From: Solirubrobacterales bacterium
Lineage (GTDB): Bacteria; Actinomycetota; Thermoleophilia; Solirubrobacterales; Solirubrobacteraceae
Direction: 5' to 3'
Length of the DNA: 37,324 nt
Assembly (NCBI GenBank): GCA_027315255.1
Contig: DAHUYL010000168.1
Location: forward strand, 1 to 37,324
Position numbers and translations under genes: made by a program. Position 1 is the stretch's first letter. Every line of letters begins with the position of its first letter. Positions 7,841 to 20,019 of this stretch are shown here, one piece after another. Below the pieces are notes generated by a model. That model had not been told where the DNA came from and made no database searches. It was given only the letters and a program-made list of their open reading frames with translations.

Positions 7841-8620
7841 ATGCGGGAACTGGACCTGAATCCCTTGGGTGACCCTGTGGGCGCCGGCCTTCGGTTGGCC
7901 GTCGTCGGTGGCGGGCGGCTTGGGCGAGCGCTGGTGCCGGCCCTGCAGGCCGGCGGCGTCGCCGCGCACGGTCCGTTCGGCCGCGATACGAACGGCAGCG
8001 GCTTCGACGCAGTGCTGCTGTGCGTGCCAGACGTGGAGATCGCCGCTGCTGCCGAGGCGGTCGCTCCCGGCCCGCTGGTCGGACACACCTCGGGCGCCAC
8101 CGGTCTCGAGCCGCTCGCCCCCCACGAGGCGTTCTCGCTGCATCCGCTGATGACCGTGACGGCGACCGGGGCGACGTTCGCCGGTGCCGGTGCGGCGGTT
8201 GCCGGCACCACCGCGCGAGCGCTTCGCCTCGCCCGGGAGCTTGCGGTCAGGATCGGGATGGAGCCGTTCGAGCTCGACGATCGCGGCCGCGCCGCCTACC
8301 ACGCCGCGGCATCGATCGCCTCGAACTTCCTCGTCGCGCTCGAGGTCGCCGCCGAGCGGCTGGCCGCCACCGCGGGCGTCGAGAAGCGGATGCTCGTGCC
8401 GCTCGTGCGCGCGACGATCGAGAACTGGGCATCGCTCGACGGCGCCGAGGCGCTGACGGGGCCGGTCGCCCGCGGCGACTGGGCGACGGTCGCGCGCCAG
8501 CGGGAGGCGGTCGCACTGCGACTCCCCGAACTGATCCCGCTGTTCGACGCGCTGGTGGAAGCCACCGCTGCGCTCGTGTCGGGCGAGGTCACCCACGGCG
8601 CCCGCGAGGTGGCCCGATGA
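7841..8620 (+). CDS. Rossmann-like / DUF2520 oxidoreductase-like protein, possible ketopantoate reductase
   Basis: 259-residue dehydrogenase-like protein. Seen: N-terminal nucleotide-binding fold with GGGRLG at residues 23-28, CVPDVEIAAAAEAV, a central LHPLMTVTATG segment characteristic of the family, then a helical C-terminal domain (about 125-250) with YHAAASIASNFLVAL, like the 6-phosphogluconate-dehydrogenase-type helical domain of DUF2520. Its stop overlaps the panC start (ATGA), so it is the first gene of the pantothenate operon. No panE is visible, and the reaction missing from panB-panC-panD is ketopantoate reduction; the alternative reductase PanG is, as I recall, of this Rossmann/DUF2520 type. 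The function is therefore a context inference. Start ATG; an in-frame GTG at residue 13 is an alternative. Confidence 0.82.
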   Translation: MRELDLNPLGDPVGAGLRLAVVGGGRLGRALVPALQAGGVAAHGPFGRDTNGSGFDAVLLCVPDVEIAAAAEAVAPGPLVGHTSGATGLEPLAPHEAFSLHPLMTVTATGATFAGAGAAVAGTTARALRLARELAVRIGMEPFELDDRGRAAYHAAASIASNFLVALEVAAERLAATAGVEKRMLVPLVRATIENWASLDGAEALTGPVARGDWATVARQREAVALRLPELIPLFDALVEATAALVSGEVTHGAREVAR

Positions 8621-9546
8621 GAACGATCCGGACGATCGCCGAGTTGCGGGCAGCGCTGGCCGAGCCGCGGCGCCACGACGCGCGCATCGGCCTCGTACCG
8701 ACGATGGGCGCGTTCCACGAGGGGCACCTGTCGCTGATGCGCCGCGCGCGCCAGGACTGTGACCTGGTGGTCGTCTCGCTGTTCGTCAACCCGACGCAGT
8801 TCGACGAGACCGCAGATCTCGTGGCGTACCCGCGCGACGAGCGTCGTGACGCAGCGCTGGCGGCCGAGGTGGGAGTCGACCTGCTGTTCGCGCCGGCGGC
8901 GACCGAGCTGTATCCCGACGGCTTCGCCACGACCGTCTCGGTCGCGGGCCTGACGGACCGGCTCGAAGGCGCGTTCCGCGGGCGGGCGCACTTCGACGGT
9001 GTCGCGACGGTCGTCACGAAGCTGCTGAACATCGTCGCGCCGGCGGTCGCGTTCCTCGGCCAGAAGGACGCCCAGCAGGTGCTGGTGATCCGGCGGCTCG
9101 TACGGGATCTGTCGCTCCCCGTCACGATCGAGGTCTGCCCGACGGTGCGCGAGCGCGACGGCCTTGCGATGTCGTCGCGCAACGAGCGACTGCGCGGCGC
9201 CGACCGGGCGCGTGCGACGGCACTGCACGACGCCCTGCTGGCGGCAGACGCGGCCGTCCGCACCGGCGAGCGCGACGCGGCCGCCGTCGCGGCCGCCGCG
9301 AGCGCAGTGCTCGACGGCGCCGGCGTCGAGACCGAGTACTTCGAGCTGGTGTCCGCGGACACGCTGGCGCCGGTGACGGAGATACAGGAACCCGCCCGCC
9401 CCGTGCTCGCCGTGGTGGCGGCGCGAGTCGGTGGCACACGCCTGATCGACAACCAGATGCTCACGACCGATCGCCAGGCGACCGGGCTCTGCCCCGGCAG
9501 GGCCGAGCCGGAGGCCCGGGCGGCGGCGGGAAGCCAAGTGTCCTGA
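8617..9546 (+). CDS. panC: Pantothenate synthetase
   Basis: Condenses pantoate with beta-alanine using ATP to give pantothenate, the last step of vitamin B5 synthesis. Seen: PTMGAFHEGH at residues 28-37 (the HxGH-type nucleotide motif, H34 and H37), LFVNPTQF at 55-62, a YPRD motif, FLGQKDAQQ, and the KMSKS-like MSSRN before the C-terminal domain. 309 residues; the last ~25 are an Ala/Gly-rich extension absent from most PanC. Translationally coupled to the DUF2520 gene by ATGA, and followed by panD after 9 bases. Confidence 0.96.
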   Translation: MRTIRTIAELRAALAEPRRHDARIGLVPTMGAFHEGHLSLMRRARQDCDLVVVSLFVNPTQFDETADLVAYPRDERRDAALAAEVGVDLLFAPAATELYPDGFATTVSVAGLTDRLEGAFRGRAHFDGVATVVTKLLNIVAPAVAFLGQKDAQQVLVIRRLVRDLSLPVTIEVCPTVRERDGLAMSSRNERLRGADRARATALHDALLAADAAVRTGERDAAAVAAAASAVLDGAGVETEYFELVSADTLAPVTEIQEPARPVLAVVAARVGGTRLIDNQMLTTDRQATGLCPGRAEPEARAAAGSQVS

Positions 9547-9555
9547 GGAGAGGCC

Positions 9556-9948
9556 ATGCATCGCACGATGTTGAAGTCGAAGATCCATCGCGCCAGCGTG
9601 ACGGAGTGCGACCTGCACTACGTCGGCTCGATCACGATCGACCCGGAGCTGCTCGATGCGGCCGACATCCGCGAGCTCGAGCAGGTGGCGGTCGTCGACG
9701 TCGACAACGGCGCCCGGTTCGAGACGTACACGATCGCCGGCGAGCGCGGCTCGGGCGAGATCAAGGTCAACGGCGCCGCCGCCCGGCTCGTTCACCGGGG
9801 CGACACGGTGATCGTGATCTCCTACGGGATCTACGACCCCGAGGACCTCGAGCACCACGCACCTCGGGTCGTCCACGTCGACGCCGACAACTCGATCATC
9901 GCCGTCGACGACCGCGCCTCGTCGCTGCTCGCCGACCCGATCAACTGA
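9556..9948 (+). CDS. panD: Aspartate 1-decarboxylase precursor
   Basis: Pyruvoyl enzyme making beta-alanine from aspartate, supplying PanC. Seen: K9, the self-cleavage site Gly24-Ser25 in YVGSITID, R54 and catalytic Y58 in the numbering of the chosen start, matching the family exactly; cleavage at G24/S25 would give the beta and the pyruvoyl-bearing alpha chain. 130 residues, normal. A GAGGAG site lies just before the ATG. It sits between panC and panB with short gaps, so the three are one transcript. Confidence 0.97.
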   Translation: MHRTMLKSKIHRASVTECDLHYVGSITIDPELLDAADIRELEQVAVVDVDNGARFETYTIAGERGSGEIKVNGAAARLVHRGDTVIVISYGIYDPEDLEHHAPRVVHVDADNSIIAVDDRASSLLADPIN

Positions 9949-9960
9949 GGAGGTCCCACG

Positions 9961-10869
9961 ATGTCGTCCGCACCCCCGCACATCTCCGTTCCGCTCGACG
10001 CCTCGCGACTGCCCGTGACGCTGCCGATGCTCCAGGAGCGAAAGCGGCTCGGCGAGCCGCTCGTGATGGTCACCGCCTACGACTTCCCCAGCGCCCGCGC
10101 CACCGAGGCGGCGGGCGTCGACCTCGTGCTCGTCGGCGACTCGGGCGCGATGACCGTGCTCGGCTACCCGTCGACGATCGCGGTCACGACCGATGAGCTG
10201 CTGGTCCTCTCACGCGCCGTGCGCCGCGGCCTGCGGACGCCGTTCATGATCTGCGATCTGCCGTTCGGCTCCTACGAGGGCTCCGACGAGCAGGCGGTGG
10301 CGACCGCCGTGCGGTTCACCAAGGAAGCCGGCTGCGACGCGGTCAAGCTCGAGCGAGGTAACGCGACCTCGGTCGCCCGCGCCCGCGCGATCGTGCAGGC
10401 GGGGATCCCGGTGATGGGCCACGTCGGCCTGACCCCGCAGACCTCGACCGCGCTCGGCGGCTACCGCGCCCAGGCCCGCAGCTCTCAGGCGGCGGCCCGA
10501 ATCGCGCGCGAGGCACTCGCGCTGCAGGAGGCGGGCTGCTTCTCGCTCGTGTTCGAGGCGATCCCCGCCGCGGTCGCGGCGGCGCTGATGCCGCTGCTCG
10601 AGATCCCCGTGATCGGGATCGGAGCCGGTCCGGCAACCGACGGGCAGGTGCTGGTGTTCCACGACCTGCTCGGGATCCGCGAGGGGCGGGGCGCTCGCTT
10701 CGTGCAGCGCTACGCCGACCTCCAGGCCGAGATGGACGCCGGCGTCGCCGCCTACGCCGCCGATGTCCGCGCCAGGCGCTACCCCCAGCCCGAGCACGGC
10801 TACTCGATCGACGAGGCCGAGCTCGAGGCCTTCCGCGCGGAGCTCGCCCGCCTCCGGCAAGAACTCTGA
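9961..10869 (+). CDS. panB: 3-methyl-2-oxobutanoate hydroxymethyltransferase (ketopantoate hydroxymethyltransferase)
   Basis: First committed step of pantothenate synthesis: adds a methylene-tetrahydrofolate-derived hydroxymethyl group to 2-ketoisovalerate. Seen: VTAYDFPSARATEAAGVD at 37-54, VGDS at 58-61 (metal Asp), AVKLERG at 127-133, GHVGLTPQ at 153-160, FEAIP at 198-202 and GIGAGPATDGQVLVFHD at 219-235. 302 residues, some 20-30 longer than common, with a short extra N-terminus. A strong GAGGAGGT site overlaps the end of panD. Last gene of the pan operon. Confidence 0.97.
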   Translation: MSSAPPHISVPLDASRLPVTLPMLQERKRLGEPLVMVTAYDFPSARATEAAGVDLVLVGDSGAMTVLGYPSTIAVTTDELLVLSRAVRRGLRTPFMICDLPFGSYEGSDEQAVATAVRFTKEAGCDAVKLERGNATSVARARAIVQAGIPVMGHVGLTPQTSTALGGYRAQARSSQAAARIAREALALQEAGCFSLVFEAIPAAVAAALMPLLEIPVIGIGAGPATDGQVLVFHDLLGIREGRGARFVQRYADLQAEMDAGVAAYAADVRARRYPQPEHGYSIDEAELEAFRAELARLRQEL

Positions 10870-10914
10870 ACACACCCTCGGCGGCAACCCCGCTGGGACG
10901 GTTGCAATGCCACG

Positions 10915-10920
10915 TACCAT
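10915..10920 (+). promoter_or_regulatory. Candidate -10 element for a leaderless DUF47 transcript
   Basis: TACCAT ends 6 bases before the DUF47 ATG, and no ribosome binding site is present between. That geometry fits a leaderless mRNA, common in actinobacteria. No good -35 is seen, so this is tentative. Confidence 0.3.
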
Positions 10921-10926
10921 GACTGG

Positions 10927-11553
10927 ATGCCCCGGCTCGCCCAGGTGTTCGCACCCCGTGACCGGGTCTACTTCGAGCTGTTCGAGGAGGCGGGCCGCAA
11001 CATCCTGCGCGCCGCCGGGCTGCTCGACGAGATGCTGACCGGATTCCCCGACTCCAAGCAGCTGGCGCAGGAGATCCTCGCGTGCGAGCACGAGGGTGAC
11101 CGCATCACCCACGACATCATCGACCGGCTCAACCACACGTTCGTCACCCCGATCGATCGCGAGGACATCCTCGCACTCGCCTCCGCGCTCGACGACATCG
11201 TCGACTTCACCGAGGAGGTGGCCGATTACCTCGGCCTCTACAAGATCGAGGCGCCGATGGATCAGGCGATCCGGCTCGCGGGCGTGCTGCGCGCGGCGGC
11301 CGGCCTGATCTCCGAGGCGATCCCGCGGCTGCGCGGCTTCCGCGACATCTCGCACTACACCGTCGAGATCAACCGGCTCGAGAACGAGGGTGACCGGATC
11401 ACCCGCGAGGCGGTCGCCTCGCTGTTCGACGGCGGCATCGACCCGATGGTCGTGATCCGCTGGAAGGATCTGTTCGAGCGCCTCGAGGCGGCGATCGACG
11501 CGACCGAGCGCGTCGCCAACATCCTCGAGGGGATCGTCATCAAGAACTCCTGA
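10927..11553 (+). CDS. DUF47 / PhoU-like protein (Pit accessory family)
   Basis: All-helical 208-residue protein with two PhoU-like halves, each carrying the metal-binding style motif EHEGDRIT (54-61) and ENEGDRIT (about 153-160), plus DREDILALASALDDIVD at 77-93. The family (also TIGR00153-like) usually lies beside a Pit phosphate transporter and is thought to regulate it. Here no transporter follows; the next genes are convergent uvrA and, upstream, panB. The start is the ATG at 10927; an ATG 8 bases earlier is out of frame. Function in phosphate control is a family inference. Confidence 0.88.
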   Translation: MPRLAQVFAPRDRVYFELFEEAGRNILRAAGLLDEMLTGFPDSKQLAQEILACEHEGDRITHDIIDRLNHTFVTPIDREDILALASALDDIVDFTEEVADYLGLYKIEAPMDQAIRLAGVLRAAAGLISEAIPRLRGFRDISHYTVEINRLENEGDRITREAVASLFDGGIDPMVVIRWKDLFERLEAAIDATERVANILEGIVIKNS

Positions 11554-11613
11554 GCGCAGGCTCGCGCTGAGGTTGCGCCGGGCCAGAGTTGCGACTTCAG
11601 TCGCTGCGCCGGC

Positions 11614-11816
11614 TCAGTCGGGGTCGGGCCTCGCCAACGAGAACCACGCGTCGACGAGCTCGGGCCCCTGCGGTGCCGGCTACGGGCGACGTCGACGAGC
11701 TCGCCCCCGGCCGCCGACCGGCACAACCGCGCCAGCACCGGCCCCGCGACCACACCCTGCGCACCCACGCCCCCATACGCAGCCGATCCGCACCACGCCA
11801 ACCACAAACCTCGATG
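11614..11816 (-). pseudogene. Possible tail of a degraded gene disrupted by a 41-bp duplication
   Basis: On the minus strand a stretch with strong G/C third-position bias reads as AYGGVGAQGVVAGPVLARLC and onwards to GGELVDVA, then degrades; a second frame resumes as GPELVDAWFSLARPDPD and stops. The two frames are joined at a 14-bp direct repeat (CGTCGACGAGCTCG at 11649-11662 and 11690-11703), offset 41 bases, not a multiple of three. Removing one unit restores a single frame ending ELVDAWFSLARPDPD. The Gly-rich then helical pattern is reminiscent of FAD-dependent oxidoreductase C-termini, but I cannot name the family, and an upstream TAA limits the remnant to about 50 codons. Confidence 0.35.
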
Positions 11817-11832
11817 CTGTCGCGCTTATGCC

Positions 11833-11884
11833 GTTTCCGCGGGAGCCTCCGGACCGGCGTTTCCGCGGGAGCCTCCGGATCGGC
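11833..11884. repeat. 26-bp tandem direct repeat, two copies
   Basis: Copy 1 is 11833-11858 and copy 2 is 11859-11884, beginning GTTTCCGCGGGAGCCTCCGG and differing by one base (C/T). Each unit contains small inverted repeats (GGAG-C-CTCC and CCGCGG). It lies 22 bases beyond the uvrA stop. Confidence 0.85.
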
Positions 11885-11905
11885 GCGAGCTATTGCCGGC
11901 GGACG

Positions 11906-14824
<2,919 letters not shown>

Positions 14825-14845
14825 CGCACGACGAGTCTAGTTGAT

Positions 14846-14859
14846 CGAACAGACGTTCG
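14846..14859. promoter_or_regulatory. SOS box (LexA operator) of uvrA
   Basis: CGAACAGACGTTCG is a perfect match to the Gram-positive/actinobacterial LexA operator CGAAC-N4-GTTCG. It is centred about 28 bases upstream of the uvrA GTG on the minus strand, where it would cover the promoter. No similar site precedes uvrB. Confidence 0.88.
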
Positions 14860-14890
14860 CTCGGTGCAAAAGCCCGCTATTTGCAGGCAG

Positions 14891-14919
14891 CCGCGGCTGC
14901 GGCGCCGCTACAGCCGCGG
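14891..14919 (-). terminator. Hairpin downstream of divIVA
   Basis: A 9-bp perfect stem CCGCGGCTG/CAGCCGCGG with an 11-base loop begins about 33 bases past the divIVA stop. No U-tract follows directly, so it may be a factor-dependent terminator or an RNA-stabilising structure. The same arm is part of a 14-bp palindrome at 14887-14900. Confidence 0.4.
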
Positions 14920-14951
14920 ACCGCGGACAGAAGCTGACCGCGATTCGAGGC

Positions 14952-15812
14952 TCAGCCCTCGACCGAGGCGTACACCTCGTCGAGCAGCTGCGCCCGGTTT
15001 CCGAGCGAGAAGTTCTCCGACAGGTAGCGGTCGGTCTCCTCACGCGGCGTGCCGTTGAGCGCCATGTTGAGCGCGATCAGGCGCGCGCCCTCGATGTCGT
15101 CGCCGTCGGCCAGCGCGGGCTCGACGGCGCGCGCGGGCGGCTCGGCCTCCGCGACTGCCGGCGGTTCGTAATCGGACACCGGCTCGCCGAGCCTGTCCGC
15201 CGCGGCCGCCGCCGGAGCGGCGTCGTACGGCGGGCCCGCCGGCTCCGCCACGGGAGCACCCGCCGGCTCCGGCTGGTAGAGCCCGCTAGCGCTCGCGGCC
15301 GCCTCCGGCTCGACCTCGAACTGCGGTCGCGGCACGACCGCGTCCTGGACGTCGCCGAGGTTGCCCTCGAGCAGCTGGAGGTCGGCCGTCAGCCGGTTGG
15401 CGCCCGTCCGCAGCGATTCGATCAGCGCGGACAGCTCACTCTCCATCGCGTCGAGCCGCTGCAGCATCACCGAGGTCGACTCCGACACCTTGCCGACGTA
15501 CTCGCGCGCCTGGGCGGTCGCATGCTGGCGGGTCGACTGTGCCTCCTCCGCCGCCTCGGCACGGATGTCGCGCGCCTCCTCCTCGGCCTGACGCTGGATC
15601 TCCGACGCGCTGTTCTCGGCGGCCTCGACGATCGCCCGGACCTGCTCGCTGGCGGTCGAGGCGAGCGTCTCCGTGCGCCGCCGCGACGCGAGCTTCAGCT
15701 CGTCGACCTCATCCGCGAGCCGCCCGAGGTGCGAATCGACGGCGTCAGGGTCGTAACCGCGCCGGCCGATCGGGAAGTCCTTCTTCTCAATGCTCTGTCG
15801 TTCAAGGGACAC
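14952..15812 (-). CDS. divIVA: DivIVA-domain coiled-coil protein
   Basis: Membrane-curvature-binding scaffold of polar growth or division. Seen: N-terminal DivIVA domain with KDFPIGRRGYDPDAVDSHL at 11-29, a long coiled coil (about 30-150) rich in Ala, Glu and Arg, a Pro/Ala/Glu-rich linker (about 160-235) and a conserved-looking C-terminal helical module (about 238-286) containing ARLIALNMALNGTPREE. Start is a GTG; GGAG is only 2 bases away, so initiation is unclear, but the domain begins right after it. It lies between uvrB and uvrA on the same strand, with 131 and 127 bases on either side, so it is probably its own unit. Role at poles or septum is a family inference. Confidence 0.9.
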   Translation of the reverse strand: MSLERQSIEKKDFPIGRRGYDPDAVDSHLGRLADEVDELKLASRRRTETLASTASEQVRAIVEAAENSASEIQRQAEEEARDIRAEAAEEAQSTRQHATAQAREYVGKVSESTSVMLQRLDAMESELSALIESLRTGANRLTADLQLLEGNLGDVQDAVVPRPQFEVEPEAAASASGLYQPEPAGAPVAEPAGPPYDAAPAAAAADRLGEPVSDYEPPAVAEAEPPARAVEPALADGDDIEGARLIALNMALNGTPREETDRYLSENFSLGNRAQLLDEVYASVEG

Positions 15813-15916
15813 GTCTCCACCCCCATTGATCCGTTTGTCTGGGTCAGCCTACCGAGCCAGCGGCAGCGTACCGTCCCGGGGCACGGGCCGGCACGCCCGG
15901 CACCGGCGGGCACGGT

Positions 15917-15940
15917 CGCGGACCCGCCCCCGAGTCCGCG
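15917..15940 (-). terminator. Hairpin just after uvrB
   Basis: A 7-bp stem CGCGGAC/GTCCGCG with a 10-base loop begins 3 bases past the uvrB stop on the minus strand. No U-tract. Probable weak terminator or mRNA 3' end. Confidence 0.4.
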
Positions 15941-15943
15941 GCG

Positions 15944-17959
<2,016 letters not shown>

Positions 17960-17999
17960 CTCGCTGGTGACTCGGCGTCCAGCGTAGCGGGCGCCATGG

Positions 18000-18635
18000 T
18001 CAGCTCTTGACCTGGTTCCCCGTCTGCATCCGGCTTGCGAACCGGCGCCCGCGCGCCGCCTGCTCCCGCTGGTTCTCGTCGAGGACGAGATCGAGCCGTG
18101 CCAATGCCTGCTCGTGCTGCGGGATCCAACGTCGCTCGAGCGCGCGCAGTCGCCGTGCCGCTCGTCCGAGCTCGTGCGTCAGCTCCGCTTCGGCGCGCTC
18201 GGCGATCGCGTAGCGGGCGGCCGCGATCGTGGCTCGACGTGCGGCGTGCGCGGCGAGTACCGTCGCGGCGCCGGCGCCAAGCGCTGACAGCGCCGGCACG
18301 GCCGGGAGGCTCGGCTCGGCGGCGCGCGGCAGCCGCGCGCCCATCAGGTTGGTCCAGCTCACCGCCAGCGTCGCTCGTCCGTCGACGTGGCGTGAGAGCT
18401 GATCGAGTCGAGACGGGCCGTCGAGCACCGTCGCCCGCGCCGACCACCGGGCAGCCTCGGCGGCCGCCTCGAGCCAGGCGGCGCGCGCGCGCTCGAGCTC
18501 GGCGCGCGTGACGGCCTGCTCGCGCAGCAGCGCCTGACGCTTGCGGTCCAGCAGCTCCGCGCCTCGATGGGCGATCTCGAGGCGTCCGACGAGCCAGATT
18601 CGACCGGCTCTACCGGGTGGGATCCGGAGCGCCAT
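18000..18635 (-). CDS. atpD: V/A-type ATPase subunit D (central shaft)
   Basis: Coiled-coil rotor axle inside the A3B3 head. Seen: family start [15 protein letters not shown] (usual MxxxxxPTRxxLxxL), long N- and C-terminal helices rich in Arg/Ala/Glu that pair as the axle, and a middle globular part (about 95-130). C-terminal helix has [18 protein letters not shown]. 211 residues, normal. It overlaps the end of subunit B by 26 bases and is the last gene of the ATPase operon. Confidence 0.92.
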   Translation of the reverse strand: MALRIPPGRAGRIWLVGRLEIAHRGAELLDRKRQALLREQAVTRAELERARAAWLEAAAEAARWSARATVLDGPSRLDQLSRHVDGRATLAVSWTNLMGARLPRAAEPSLPAVPALSALGAGAATVLAAHAARRATIAAARYAIAERAEAELTHELGRAARRLRALERRWIPQHEQALARLDLVLDENQREQAARGRRFASRMQTGNQVKS

Positions 18636-20019
18636 CGCGCGAGGCGGGACGGTAACGGGCTTCCAGCGTTGGGGGACTGATCATCGACAGCTCCTCCGGG
18701 GCCAGCAGCGATGCGACAGCCCACGCTCGGTCGAGCGTCTGCTCGACCGAGCGGGCTTCCCCGAACGACTGGGTGAGGAACTCGCGCTCGAATGTCGTCC
18801 GGGCGCGGAGATAGCTGCGGTCGGCGTCGGACAGCGCGTCCTCGCCCACGACCTCGGCGAGGTCGGCGGCCTGGCGAGCCCGCGCAGCGATGCCATACAG
18901 CTGGGCCGAGATCTCCAGGTGATCCTCACGGGTCAGCCCCGGACCGGCCCCATGTCGCATCAGCCGCGAGAGCGAGCCGAGCGCGTCGAGCGGCGGCGAG
19001 ATCCCGCGCGCGTAGAGCTCAGGGCTGAGGACGAGCTGCCCCTCGGTGATATAGCCCGTGACGTCGGGCACCGGGTGGGTGATGTCGCCGGCGGGCATCG
19101 TCAGCACGGGCAGCTGCGTCAGCGATCCTGGCAGCCCCTTGATCCGTCCGGCCCGCTCGAGCAGCGAGGCAAGATCGCTGTACAGGTAGCCGGGATACCC
19201 GCGGCGGCTGGGGATCTCGCCGCGCGCTGCGGACACCTGACGGACCGCCTCGCAGTAGTTCGTCAGGTCGGCGATCACGACCAGTACGTGCCGGCCACGT
19301 TCGAACGCCAGGTGCTCGGCCACGGTCAGTGCCACCCTCGGGGTCACGATCCGTTCGACGACCGGATCGTCGGCTGTGTTGATGAACAGCGCCAGGTCGC
19401 CGAGCTGGGCCCGGCGCTCGAGCACGCTGCGAACCGAGTGGACGTCCGCGTGCGGCAGTCCGAGCGCCGCGAACACGATCGCGAATGGTTCGCCCGCCAC
19501 GTGCGCCTGGGCGGCGATCTGCGCCGCGAGCTCGAGATGCGGGAGCCCACCCACTGAGAACACCGGCAGCTTCTGCCCGCGCACCAGTGTCGCGAGACCG
19601 TCGATCGCGCTGACGCCGGTGAGAATCGCCTCGTTGGGAGCAGCCCGCTGGGCCGGGTTGATCGGTGTTCCTGCGACCGGGCGTCGTTCACCGCCGGTGA
19701 TCGGCGGCCCACCGTCGATCGGCTCGCCGCGGCCGTTGCAGGCCCGCCCGAGCCACCCCTCGCCGACCGGGACCTGCATCGGCGAGCCCGAGAATGCGAC
19801 GCGGGCGGAGTCGAGCCGCATGCCCGCGGTGCCTTCGAGGACCTCAACGACTGCCAGGTCACGGTCGACGTCCAGCACCGTGCCGTGCCTGAGCTCCCCC
19901 GTGCTGAGCCTGATCTCGGCGACCTCGTCCCAGCCGACGCCGTCGACGTCCTGGACGACGATCAGCGGCCCACGGATCGAGCCGATCGCGCGGTACTCGA
20001 TCGGCGCCTGCGAGCTCAT
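18610..20019 (-). CDS. atpB: V/A-type ATPase subunit B (non-catalytic head subunit)
   Basis: Alternates with A in the A3B3 ring. Seen: beta-barrel N-terminus, FSGSPMQVPVGEGWLGR, and at the P-loop position the degenerate SVGGLPHLELAAQIA, which marks the non-catalytic subunit; later ADLTNYCEA, SRRGYPGYLYSDLA with the arginine-finger region, and MPAGDITHPVPDVTGYITEGQ. 469 residues, normal. The start ATG overlaps the A stop (ATGA). Confidence 0.96.
   Translation of the reverse strand: MSSQAPIEYRAIGSIRGPLIVVQDVDGVGWDEVAEIRLSTGELRHGTVLDVDRDLAVVEVLEGTAGMRLDSARVAFSGSPMQVPVGEGWLGRACNGRGEPIDGGPPITGGERRPVAGTPINPAQRAAPNEAILTGVSAIDGLATLVRGQKLPVFSVGGLPHLELAAQIAAQAHVAGEPFAIVFAALGLPHADVHSVRSVLERRAQLGDLALFINTADDPVVERIVTPRVALTVAEHLAFERGRHVLVVIADLTNYCEAVRQVSAARGEIPSRRGYPGYLYSDLASLLERAGRIKGLPGSLTQLPVLTMPAGDITHPVPDVTGYITEGQLVLSPELYARGISPPLDALGSLSRLMRHGAGPGLTREDHLEISAQLYGIAARARQAADLAEVVGEDALSDADRSYLRARTTFEREFLTQSFGEARSVEQTLDRAWAVASLLAPEELSMISPPTLEARYRPASRDGAPDPTR

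Larger units (their letters stand above)
11554..11905 (+). other. Gene-free gap between convergent DUF47 and uvrA
   Basis: 352 bases with no intact gene. It holds a short hairpin just after the DUF47 stop (AGCGC/GCGCT around 11556-11571), a probable degraded coding remnant on the minus strand, two copies of a 14-bp direct repeat 41 bases apart, and a 26-bp tandem repeat near the uvrA end. No convincing U-tract terminator is visible on either strand. Confidence 0.6.

Noticed and set aside
7812-7859. 15-codon upstream open frame overlapping the DUF2520 start
   Set aside because: No ribosome binding site and no sign of regulation; short frames like this arise by chance.
10210-11355. Minus-strand open frame opposite panB and the DUF47 gene
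   Set aside because: Shadow with no recognisable domain; both genes on the other strand are well supported.
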